From assembly GCA_963921195.1 (NCBI GenBank), contig OY992537.1:50368313-50432312 (forward strand): a stretch of DNA of 64,000 nt. Direction: 5' to 3'. Below, piece after piece: positions 55,497 through 64,000 of the stretch. Source of the stretch: Pegoplata infirma (lineage: Eukaryota; Arthropoda; Insecta; Diptera; Anthomyiidae). Each line of letters begins with the position of its first letter. Within the stretch, counting starts at the first letter, position 1. Below the pieces are notes generated by a model that was not told the DNA's origin, did not search any database, and was given only the letters and a program-made list of their open reading frames with translations. Made by a program: the position numbers and the translations under genes.

Positions 55497-56230
55497 GGTT
55501 TGTCTACAGGAGCCCTAATATGAGTACGGTAAACTCCTACAATGGTTTTCACTCGCTTTCCGACTCCATTACTGGAATCCTTGGAAACTGTCCGAGTGGC
55601 GAGATTGTCGTTGCTGGGGACTTCAACGTACACAATGTTTCATGGATTAGCCATTCTAGCCAAACGACTCCCGAGGGCACACAATCACCTTGTGCAACTT
55701 GTGGATGAACCAACACATATTCCGTGTGTTGAAGGGCAGTTTCGTAATACTCTCGACCTTTTCCTCACATTGCTCCTCTCGGAAACTCGGATCACAACCT
55801 CATTTCTACATCCTTTTCATTTTCGGACCTTCGCAGTGCTTCTCAACCAGCTGAACAATTTCTTTCAACATTTCAACTGGAAACTCTGTTTTCTTGATGA
55901 CAGTGTTGACGCTGCAGCAGAAATGATGGTAAATATAATAATGGAATAAAATTATTTATTCCATCTAAGCAAATTTCGACTAAACCAACACATAAGTGCT
56001 GGTTTAATCAGACTTGCAGAAATGCTGTCAGATCCAGAGAGTATACGTTCAGAAATTGGCGTAATGACAAAAATCCAGTTACTGACGCGTTACGCAAACA
56101 GGTAAGAAACGAATGCGCCAGGGTACTCAGACGCGAAAAGCTTCTGTCCTTGCTGCTCCGCGGCGCAGCAAGACCTTTTGGTCATTTGTTAAAAGGGTAA
56201 AGAATAATACTAGTTCATCCATTCCAACCC
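55497..56230 (+). pseudogene. endonuclease and linker of a jockey/CR1-like element
   Basis: It starts inside the endonuclease at VYRSPN and has the catalytic motif GDFNVHNVSW (about 55618-55650). A frameshift at about 55675 moves coding to a frame with LVQLVDEPTHIP and EGQFRNTLDLFLT. Further frame breaks lead to a linker (VRSREYTFRNWRND at about 56030) and SKTFWSFVKRVKNNTSS (56164-56217). The last 85 bp match the 5' end of the minus-strand copy at 58022-58115. It stops at CATTCCAACCC, where the poly(T) of the opposing copy begins. It is non-functional. Confidence 0.8.
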
Positions 56231-58126
56231 TTTTTTTTTTTTTACTTTGAGCCAACACTCAGGGGATGCCCCCTACTAATGCAATGCATTGTGTTGGTAT
56301 TAGGAAAATAGGTTATGAGGAGAAGGAAAGAGGGAGTAGTGTTTGTGGACATTTAATTTGAACTTTTCTAAATTATAGCCTACTGGAAAGATTTCTGCGG
56401 GGAGTTTGTTCCACATACGGCTAGTTCGACCGAGAAACGAATTTTCTCTGTAATGCGTTGTGCGATACATTGGACAGTCGACAACAAACGGATGTGAGTT
56501 GCTGGAAAGGCGAGTACTACGGGTATGCACCCGCGTCTCAGGGATGAGTTCACCCATCTCAGCTGAGCACTTACCGTGGTAATATCGATAGAACAATGAC
56601 ACACAACCCACATTCCGACGATGCTCCAATGAATCAATAGAGCTGGATACCCTACTGTCATTGATGAGCTTCAACGCACTCCTTTGCACCCGATCCAGAA
56701 GCTTCAAGATAGACCTTGAGGCACCTGCCCAGATATGGGAGTTGTATTCCATTTTCGGTCGGATATAGGCGGTATAAATAGTGAGAAGATCAGACGGGGT
56801 GAAGTAATTCTTGCACCGTTTTAAAAAACCAAGACACTTGAATGCTTCTTTCGACACTTGAAAAACATGTTGGTTCCATCGAACATCACATTGGATTTTC
56901 ATGCCTAGAACATCAAGAGTGTCTGATTCCTCAATAGCTATACCGCCCATGGATACAGATGACGCTGATTCCACAAGACGTCTGTGGGTCAGCATACAAC
57001 ATTGGGTTTTACGAGCATTAAAATCGACCTGATTCGCAAGACCCCACTCGGAGATTTTCGTAAGGTCATGATTGAGTGTGTCATTCATGTTCTGCCTCAT
57101 AGCATCAACCTCAATAAGGCTTGGTCTATGATTAAAGGAAAATGAATGACAAATGTTGCTGTCATCTGCAAAAGAATAGATAGGATTGAAAGTTAGACCC
57201 AGAAGGTCGTTAAGAAAAATAAGAAAAAGTGTAGGAGATAGAACAGAACCTTGCGGTACCCCTGAATTCAGATGAAACTCATCCGATGAGAACCCATCTA
57301 TAACAACACGTATAGAGCGGTCTCTAAGAAAGCTCGATATAAATCGAGAGAAATCACTACCGACACCAAACGCAATAAGCTTCGAAACGAGTGCACCGTG
57401 CCACATACGATCAAACGCCTTGGAAATATCTAGAGCAACCACCTTGCTTTCACCAAATTGGTGAATAGAACGACTCCAGCGTTCCGAAAGAAACGCTAAC
57501 AGGTCTCCCGTAGAACGACCTCTACGAAAGCCATACTGTCGATCGCACAAAAGTGAATTTGACTCCAAATAATTTACCAGGTGGTGATTCATCATGCTCT
57601 CCATGACTTTCGAGAGCGTAGAACAAATTGCTATTGGGCGGTAGTTTTCAGGGTTTGTAGCCTCTCCCTTTTTTGGGATTGGCTGGACGTTGGCCACCTT
57701 CCAGCAAGAGGGAAAAACTCCTACCCGGTACGAGTAGCTAAATAATGTTGCCAAAGGACGAGACAAAGACAAAGCACACCGTTTCAGGACCACAGCCGTA
57801 ATACCATCCGGCCCCGGAGACTTGTTTATGTTGAGATCCTCAAGGACCTTTTTAACTGCACGCGCTCGAAAAAATATCTTGGACATAGTAAAGGATACCC
57901 TTTCGAGCACGGGCGTTGGTTGATTGCTTTCCGGCAAGTATGCATTTCTTGCAAACATGTCAGCAAAAAGGTTGGCTTTATCAACCGGGTCTGTGAATAT
58001 TTGGTCATTCATTATAAGGGTTGGAATGGATGAACTAGTATTATTCTTTACCCTTTTAACAAATGACCAAAAGGTCTTACTACCCCGAGGAGCAGCAAGG
58101 ACCTTAGCAATTTCTACTGGGAACTT
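56231..58126 (-). mobile_element. jockey/CR1-like retrotransposon, 5'-truncated, intact RT
   Basis: On the minus strand the copy opens at FEKFPVEIAKVLAAPRGSK (58123), includes the whole 570-residue frame below, then a short 3' untranslated region with GCATCCCCTGAGTGTTGGC and a poly(A) of 13 (56231-56243). The endonuclease is missing. The poly(A) abuts the plus-strand relative at 55497-56230, so the two point at each other. No TSD was found at 58126. Confidence 0.85.
56300..58012 (-). CDS. reverse transcriptase ORF, 570 residues, intact
   Basis: The frame starts at an ATG at 58012, but coding is open further upstream to 58123 and the ATG may be internal. RT motifs in order: SPGPDG (residues 65-70), ENYRPIAICSTLSKVMES (122-139), RQYGFRRGRST (158-168), VVALDISKAFDRMWH (191-205), SGVPQGSVLSP (250-260) and SFADDSN (280-286), where the two aspartates are the catalytic pair. 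The thumb region follows, then WNKLPAEIFPVGYNLEKFK near the end and the HYSLFP tail. There is no RNase H domain. The RT copies element RNA at the target site, but the endonuclease domain is absent here, so the copy alone cannot complete retrotransposition. The lack of any stop over 1.7 kb suggests recent insertion. Confidence 0.9.
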   Translation of the reverse strand: MNDQIFTDPVDKANLFADMFARNAYLPESNQPTPVLERVSFTMSKIFFRARAVKKVLEDLNINKSPGPDGITAVVLKRCALSLSRPLATLFSYSYRVGVFPSCWKVANVQPIPKKGEATNPENYRPIAICSTLSKVMESMMNHHLVNYLESNSLLCDRQYGFRRGRSTGDLLAFLSERWSRSIHQFGESKVVALDISKAFDRMWHGALVSKLIAFGVGSDFSRFISSFLRDRSIRVVIDGFSSDEFHLNSGVPQGSVLSPTLFLIFLNDLLGLTFNPIYSFADDSNICHSFSFNHRPSLIEVDAMRQNMNDTLNHDLTKISEWGLANQVDFNARKTQCCMLTHRRLVESASSVSMGGIAIEESDTLDVLGMKIQCDVRWNQHVFQVSKEAFKCLGFLKRCKNYFTPSDLLTIYTAYIRPKMEYNSHIWAGASRSILKLLDRVQRSALKLINDSRVSSSIDSLEHRRNVGCVSLFYRYYHGKCSAEMGELIPETRVHTRSTRLSSNSHPFVVDCPMYRTTHYRENSFLGRTSRMWNKLPAEIFPVGYNLEKFKLNVHKHYSLFPSPHNLFS

Positions 58127-58129
58127 TTC

Positions 58130-59040
58130 AAATTAAACAAGTTCTTTTATGTTCTAATACTTTTGCAATATTTATAACATTACATGAATGTATTTTTATA
58201 TGCAGTTGTGTTATACATATAAACCATTCTTCTATACATACAATATTAAATATTGAATGAGCTTTATGTTGAAATTTTAGATTTATAATTGAAAATTCAA
58301 CAATCAACATCTAAGTTTTTTTTTATGGCATTATTAAAAGCAGCTTATAATTTCAAAACTAAGTATGTAGAAAATAATTTCTTGTGAAATATATATAATA
58401 ATAACAAAATTCTAAGAATGTTATTTCAAGGGAAGTATCTCAAGTGGTCACAATTGATTTTCTGGGAAATCAGTTGTGTGATTTTGGGATAAAAATTGGT
58501 TGCACTCACAAAAACAAATAAGAATGAATTTAAATGTTTTCTTTTTGTAACCGAATATGTCCATTATAGTGGCACTTTTCAACATTTGATATTCCCAAGT
58601 GCCCGGAAAATTTTTTGTGCTACTAGATATGAAGGGCTTACTGCAAGAACTTGATAAGCAACATTTAATTTTGTCGTGTTTTTCGTCTTCTGCTGATGTT
58701 CCATTGATAGATTTTTGGCAGAAGTCTTGCTTTAACCCTTCGTACAAGTTTATTGAGAATAAAAGTTCAGCAAAAGTTCTATTTTCTACATTATTTTAAA
58801 AGTTTTAAGGCAAAAACCACCATAAAATGAAATGTTTCTTATCGAGTTTTTACAATGAACCCTTCATATAAAGATTATTGGCGCCATATAATAACATATA
58901 TTGCGCTATTTCATATTTATTAATTTTTATACGCTAAATACGAATATAAAAAAATCAAGAATATCAAAACAAAAAAAAAAAAGCTCAAAATTAGTTTTCC
59001 TTGAAATTTTCATAGAACTTACAATAAGACAAACTGTCAT
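58130..59040. other. A/T-rich DNA with a lone foldback terminus
   Basis: CAAGGGAAGTATCTCAA at 58427-58443 is identical to the terminus of the foldback at 1106, followed by an unrelated short inverted pair (CACAATTGATTTTCTGGGAA and TCAGTTGTGTG). 58599-58799 is an open plus frame with LLQELDKQHLILSCF and DFWQKSCFNPSYKF. Its composition is less A/T-biased than its surroundings, but no family is recognised and it lacks an ATG start. Confidence 0.4.
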
Positions 59041-59315
59041 TTCAAATTAATTTGAGAAATATCTGATAACTTTAACCCGTAGCGCCCTTCGATCAAAGTT
59101 TTAGTTTTTAGGCAATCTTTACCAGAAAATCTAATATTTAATCGAAATGCGTAATTAATCACTCGAAAAATTTAGATTTTTTTTTTAAATTTCTTGAACG
59201 AACCACTATTTTTGGAAATTATTTCCCAAATTAGAAATGGTAATATCCTGAAAACCACTCGAAAGTTTTAAAACTTTTTTGATATTACATCAGAATGCCA
59301 AAATTAATAAAAAAA

Positions 59316-60790
59316 CAAGTAAGAAAATTATAGTCGGTCAAGACCGATTATATAGTACCCTACACCAGAGTTTCCCGGAAAATGGGTCCCGGAATATGGG
59401 TCCCGGACAGTGTGGACAATTTTGCCATTTTCCGGCTAGATTTAGCTCCTTTTGAACTCGTTGAGCCGGAGAAAAAGGCATTTAGCTCTTAGCCGTTTTT
59501 TAGCCATTTTCCAAACTATTTTAGCAGTTTTTTAGCCATTTTTGAGTTTTCGGTTAAAAAGTAATTTTTAGTGTGTTTTTTATACTAAAATAGAGAATTT
59601 ATTGGTTTTAAAGTTTGTACAGATAGATCACAGACTGTAATACCATTTGTTATAAAGGTTTAAGTTGAAAAATGTAGGAGAAAATTTAATTAATAAAAAT
59701 TATAGACATTTCTAGTATTCCCATACCGGTTTCAAAAAAGATTTTTTACTAAAATAAATTGTTTGTATCAAAATTTTTATATATATTTTTATAAAAAAAA
59801 TTTTGATATAAAATATTTAAGTCATTAAAAAATTTTGAACTCTCTTCATTTTATCTAAAATATGTCAAAACAGTAACAAAGGATCTCCTTATTTTAATAT
59901 ATGTATCAAAAACGGTACAAAATATGAATTTACATTAGTTTTTCTTAAAAAGTAAAATATATATTTTAGCCTTTTTTTAGCCGTTTTTTCAAAAGAATTT
60001 AGCCGTTTTTGATTACCAAGTTTTGGCAACACTGGTCCCGGAAAATGGGTCCCATAGACCGATTAGATCTATATTTTGTCAAATCTTTTATAAGTGTAAA
60101 AAACACATACAAATCAAATTTGAGTGAAATAGGCTTCTATTTGTTGTCAATAAACCGCTTTAACTGAATATCGGGCGAAATTTTCACATGGGGTCTAAGT
60201 CCAAAACTGGTCCGATGATAATCAGATTTGATAAGGTTATTAAAGTACGCGTTTAACATACACAGACAAAATTTTAATTAAATATTTTCTATTTTCATGA
60301 TTTATGTGAAAATCGGGAAGGTGGTTTGTATGGGGGCTAAAAGAGGAAATGGTCCGATTGCTTTAAAATTCGGAATGGTGATTGTCAAGACAAAATACGT
60401 TTACCTGCCAAATTTCGAAAAGATACCTATTATAATACGGTTACTAGAGTCATTTGAGCCAAAACTAAAGAGGACCTTTGTATGGGGCTATGTCTAAATA
60501 TGGACCGACTATTTCCAATTTCAATTCGTCCTTGAGTCAAGAGAGGCTTAAGTATTAAATTTCAAGTCAATTGATTAAAAATTGCGACCTGTATCATGTT
60601 CACACCGTTTACATGGACAGACAGACGGACGGACGGACAGACGGAGGTACGGACATCCCTAAATCGACTCAAAAAGTGATTCTGAGTCAATCGGTATGCT
60701 TAAAGGTGGATCTAGGACCAATATTTCGGGTAGTTACAAACATCAGCACAAACTGATTATACCCCGTACTACAGTGTGGTGTAGGGTATA
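59316..60790 (+). mobile_element. mini-me-like element l, different subfamily
   Basis: It starts CAAGTAAGAAAATTATAGTC with a hairpin ATAGTCGGTCAAGACCGATTAT, then AGTACCCTACACC, GTATGGGGGCTAAAAG, the ACGGACGGACGGACAGACGG tract (60615-60645), CTAAATCGACTC, TAGGACCAATATTTCGGG and the end GTGGTGTAGGGTATAA. Same layout as elements a-k but a distinct sequence. A hAT-type MITE (59408-60034) is inserted near its start. The frame at 60297-60497 is not recognised. Confidence 0.82.
59408..60034. mobile_element. hAT-type MITE with TTTAGCCGTTTT repeats
   Basis: The termini are CAGTGTGGACAATTTTG at 59408 and AAGTTTTGGCAACACTG at 60034, with GTCCCGGA duplicated exactly (59400-59407 and 60035-60042). TTAGCCATTTT/TTAGCCGTTTTT repeats crowd both ends. 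The 627-bp element codes for nothing. The CAGTG start and 8-bp TSD are hAT hallmarks. Confidence 0.92.
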
Positions 60791-61339
60791 ATGATATATG
60801 ACTAGTTGTTTTTACTTTCCAAAAATCGGGTTAAAATAATAGAGTTTTGCTCAAATTAAGTTTAAACGACAGACTGTTTTAAGCCCAATGAAAGGGTCAA
60901 GGGACAGAAATTTTGAGATTTTTTAAAAAAAAACCTTTTTTTTTTGGTAATTTTAAAAAGTGATATCTCGAAAACCACTCGACCGTTTGAAAGTCGTGTT
61001 CAGCTCATAAAAATAAATAAGTATGATGTGTCGCAACACATATAGTTTTTTATATTTTTGTTTTTAAAAATGTTCAAAAATCTTAAACTTTGATCGCCGG
61101 GCGCCACTGGTTAATCCGTTTGGCCTTAAATTTGTACCACATACGTCTTAGGCCTAGGAAACTTGAATTTTTTACGGACGTTCAAATTCGAAAGAAACTC
61201 TATTTTGACACACAAAAAATGTCGCTCTAATGTTCATGTTAGTTTGGAAAAAAAATTTAATAAATTTAGTAAAGTACTAATTTTTTTTATAACCAACAAC
61301 AATTTTTTTTTATTTTTTCGAAATAAAATCGATCTTTTT

Positions 61340-61545
61340 CGGAAAACTATATTTTTTTTTAAATTGCAATTGATCTTTTTCGAATTTCAATTGATATTTT
61401 TTAATTAAAAATAATCAATTTCGAATAACATTTGAAATCTTCGAATTACAAATGAAATTCTCAAATTACAAATTGAATTTTCGAATTACAAGTAGCAACT
61501 TCGAATTACAAATGGACTTCTTGAATTAAAAATGGAATCTTTCGG
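61340..61545 (+). repeat. degenerate short tandem array
   Basis: Units of about 18-20 bp based on TTCGAATTACAAATGAAA recur roughly eight to ten times with substitutions. Spacing is loose and the left end fades into TTTCGAATTTCAATTG. No protein. Confidence 0.6.
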
Positions 61546-61713
61546 AATCTGAGAATTTCTGTATAAAAAGTTTAGAAATAACAGAATTTTTCTCAAGAAA
61601 ATTGTTTCAAAATCTTTAAATTCTCTTTCGGAAAAATTTTTCAGAATCTGGTCTGTGATCACGTAAAACGATAGTTGACTATCGTCGATTTTTAGAGTCT
61701 TGTTGCTCCTATA

Positions 61714-63044
61714 GAGCTAAAACACCTCAATTCAACCGAGCAGTTGACCGAACCCCCTCCAAATTTAAAGAAATTAAGTACTGATGTTTACTTTAACAAA
61801 AAAGATATTTTGCCAATTTTTCAGGCTTCTGGTCATTCCAGTAGTCGAGATATGCGGTCTTGAAAATTAACAAAATCGTATATATTTGACAAAAGTGTTC
61901 TGAGATAAATAAAGATAACTCGAAAAGTAATAACAATACAGGTCTCAGTCAGGTTGCAAATAATTGGTAATGAAACAGCCTTTAAAACAGCATTCCCCAA
62001 GATTTTTTTTGAAAAAGGTCAAAGGTCATTGGTTTTAACCCTAATTTTTGAAGAGCTATATCTCAAAAAACGATATTTTTAAAATTTTGGAAAAAATATA
62101 TGTGGTTAAGAATTACATATACTACTTAAGTTTAAATTTTCAGGATAGAGACTTCATTGGAACATTTTATATTAATAGAAACGTTGTGACAGGAAAGAAA
62201 AAGCGGTGTAATTTCCCTTAAAAAAAAAAAATATATTTTTTTTGTCTTTGAAATTCTGGTACCAAAATCCATTTTTCGGAATGATTTTGACGTGCTGAGT
62301 CCAAATATGACCTTTGAACTAGCCCATCGCTATTACTTTTCAAAATATATGCACCTAAATTTTCAAAAAACCACAGCAATAGCATTTTAGCAATTTTCAC
62401 ATATATATGTGCAGATATCTCGAAAACTAGTAGCGATAGGCCAGTTCAAAGGTCATATTTGGACTCAGCACGTCAAAAACATTCAGAAAAATGAATTTTG
62501 GTACCATAATTTCAAAGACAAAAAAAAATATTTTTTTTCTAAGGGAAATTACACCGCTTTTTCTTTCCTGTCACAACGTTTCTATTAATATAAAATGTTC
62601 CAATGAAGCCTCCATCCTGAAAATTTAAACTTAAGTAGTATAGATGATTCTTAATCACATATATTTTTTCCAAAATTTTAAAAATATCGTTTTTTGAGAT
62701 ATAGCTCTCCAAAAATTAAGGCTAAAACAAATGACCTTTGACCTTTTCCAAAAAAAATCTTGGGGAATGCCATTTTAAAGGCTGTCTAATTACCTATTAT
62801 TTGCGACCTGACTGTAATTACTTTTCGAGTTATCTTTATTTATCTCAGAACACTTTTGTCAAATATATACGATTTTGCCAATTTTCAAGACCCCATATCT
62901 CGGGAAGAAAAAGTACCAGAAGTCCAAAATTTTGGCACTATGATTTTTTTGTAAGGGCCCAACAATATTCCAGGTTTCATCAAATTCGAAAGGGGTAAGG
63001 TCAAAAATGCTACTTTTTTCGTTTGAATTGAGGTGTTTTAACTC
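61714..63044. mobile_element. FB-F copy 2, TATA TSD
   Basis: The termini are GAGCTAAAACACCTCAA at 61714 and TTGAGGTGTTTTAACTC at 63044, with TATA on both sides (61710-61713 and 63045-63048). It aligns with copy 1 (15248-16580) along its whole length. The orientation of the two asymmetric ends relative to copy 1 is reversed. The frames at 62218 (-), 62738 and 62859 (-) are arm sequence shared with copy 1. Confidence 0.9.
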
Positions 63045-63048
63045 TATA

Positions 63049-64000
63049 CTAAACACAATGCATCCATATTTTTTGGTGTTCCAGGATTAGACAACAAACT
63101 TTAATAAAATTATAAAGAAAAACTTTAAAATTTCCCTTCAAAACGATGTGTATTTTGATGTCGTTTATGCATCGCCAATCGTTTTCGTTTTACGTGATTA
63201 GCCCCCTGATTTTTTTTTTATTTAAAAATAAAATAATTGAGAATCTTAAAATTATTGTAAAAAAAAATTTTCTAGAAATCTAAGAAGTTTTCTAGAGAAA
63301 AATCTCGCCTTCCCACGTTAGCTATCGACAGACAGGTGTCTGAGCAACATTTCCAGGGGATACTTGGCGTAAACCTGGAAGTGTGAGATGCTTGAAAATT
63401 TCTACAAATGAATCACGTCTGGCTATATCCAAGTGAATCGCAATTAGTTAGCTTTCCACATCTGTGAAAGACCCCAATCCCTTAAGAGGTGGTTAGTATT
63501 ATGAAAATGTTTTTCTAGGAAAATGTTCTACAATATTACTGCAGTGAATGAAGGCTAGAGAAAATATTTTAAATTAAAATTAAATTCTAAGAAATAAAGG
63601 GAGGGCACCATGAAAGGATTTTAAGCAAAAATATAGTTTAAGTTTTGTAGTTGATCAACATAAATTTTTGACATAAAAAAATTAAAAAAAAAATATTTTA
63701 AATTTTAATACTTTGATTTCAAAATATTGATTCCTTATTATAGTTAGGTATCTCTCACATCGATTTAAGCCAGCAAACATTCGACGTAAATACAAGGAGT
63801 ATGGGAGGTAATAGTAATTGAAGTACTTAAGAACCTAATAACGCTTGAGTAAATTTTGTTAACAATGAATTCTTAGGTTGTATTATAAATATACAACATA
63901 GTTAGTTAATGCAATTGTAATGCCGCAAGCTATAAATGCACTTTCAAAAGAATTTTTACTGCAAATTATGTTATTTTTACAACAAAGTTCTTTGTGCTTG
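63049..64000. other. A/T-rich DNA, no gene seen
   Basis: No coding frame, palindrome or known repeat was recognised. The stretch around 63310-63480 is less A/T-rich and may be single-copy. The window ends inside this region. Confidence 0.4.

Larger units (their letters stand above)
59040..61130. mobile_element. FB-B-like foldback split by a mini-me-like element
   Basis: The left arm has GCGCCCTTCGATCAAAGTTT (59082) and CTGAAAACCACTCGAAAGTT; the right arm has CTCGAAAACCACTCGACCG (60967) and ACTTTGATCGCCGGGCGCCA (61088). These are the outer-arm motifs of FB-B copies 2-4. A mini-me-like element (59316-60790) occupies the centre. Exact ends and TSD are not settled, because the neighbouring TTAA and CGGATTAA are shared by all copies. 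Confidence 0.65.

Noticed and set aside
55497..58126. Twin-priming inversion of a single retroelement insertion
   Set aside because: The poly(A) sits at the internal junction, not at the outer end, and about 85 bp is present in both parts. A single twin-primed insertion would not give this.
29753..61114. TTAA target duplication (piggyBac-like) next to the CGCCCGGCG foldback ends
   Set aside because: The sequence outside TTAA (CGGATTAA) is also shared among copies, so TTAA lies within the repeat and is not a target duplication.
15245..63056. Matching 62-65 residue frames at 15245-15433 and 62859-63056 (-)
   Set aside because: These are the same stretch of the FB-F arm in its two copies, A/T-rich and without a family.
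1..64000. Host tRNA, rRNA or complete protein-coding genes
   Set aside because: Reading both strands gave no recognisable RNA gene and no multi-exon host gene. All well-supported coding belongs to retroelements.

Overview
The window looks like repeat-packed, non-genic DNA of a higher fly, probably a calyptrate dipteran of the blowfly, house fly or stable fly kind. The grounds are very high A+T content, many short dispersed elements with a (GTCY)n tract resembling dipteran mini-me/DINE-type elements, LOA/R1-like and jockey/CR1-like non-LTR retrotransposons, and dozens of foldback and MITE elements. The species is inferred, not shown. No intact host protein-coding gene, rRNA or tRNA was recognised. 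Nearly all reading frames are retrotransposon remains, or are artefacts of palindromes, A/T-rich sequence and satellite.

Layout. 1-2.45 kb: a TA-targeted MITE broken by two mini-me-like elements, one carrying a third insertion. 4.0-7.7 kb: a minus-strand LOA/R1-like retrotransposon with decayed ORF1, endonuclease, part of the RT and a C-terminal tail. 8.9-11.3 kb: a plus-strand non-LTR element with a 2A-type ribosome-skipping motif upstream of its endonuclease. 12.97-17.94 kb: a mini-me-like element split by a 4.6 kb foldback that holds three further elements. 18.2-23.5 kb: a jockey/CR1-like RT copy interrupted by two foldbacks. 24.8-32.3 kb: two foldback families, MITEs and a hAT-type MITE. 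32.4-37.5 kb: three large palindromic elements. 39.0-43.5 kb: MITEs and relics, one with an intron-like segment. 44.2-46.5 kb: a hAT-type element inside another. 47.8-53.4 kb: about 49 copies of a 114-bp satellite with an inverted duplication. 55.5-58.1 kb: an endonuclease fragment facing an intact 570-residue RT ORF of the same family. 59.0-63.0 kb: more nested foldbacks.

The window works as a record of insertions. Several copies of the same repeat exist with and without an insertion, so boundaries and target-site duplications (TSDs) can be read directly. TSD classes seen are 2 bp (TA), 3 bp (TTA), 4 bp (TATG/TATA), 8 bp (hAT-type) and 9-10 bp (MULE/FB-type). The mini-me-like elements leave no clear TSD. 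Local family names used below (FB-A, FB-B and so on) are labels for this window only. I saw no clear regulatory site or CRISPR array.
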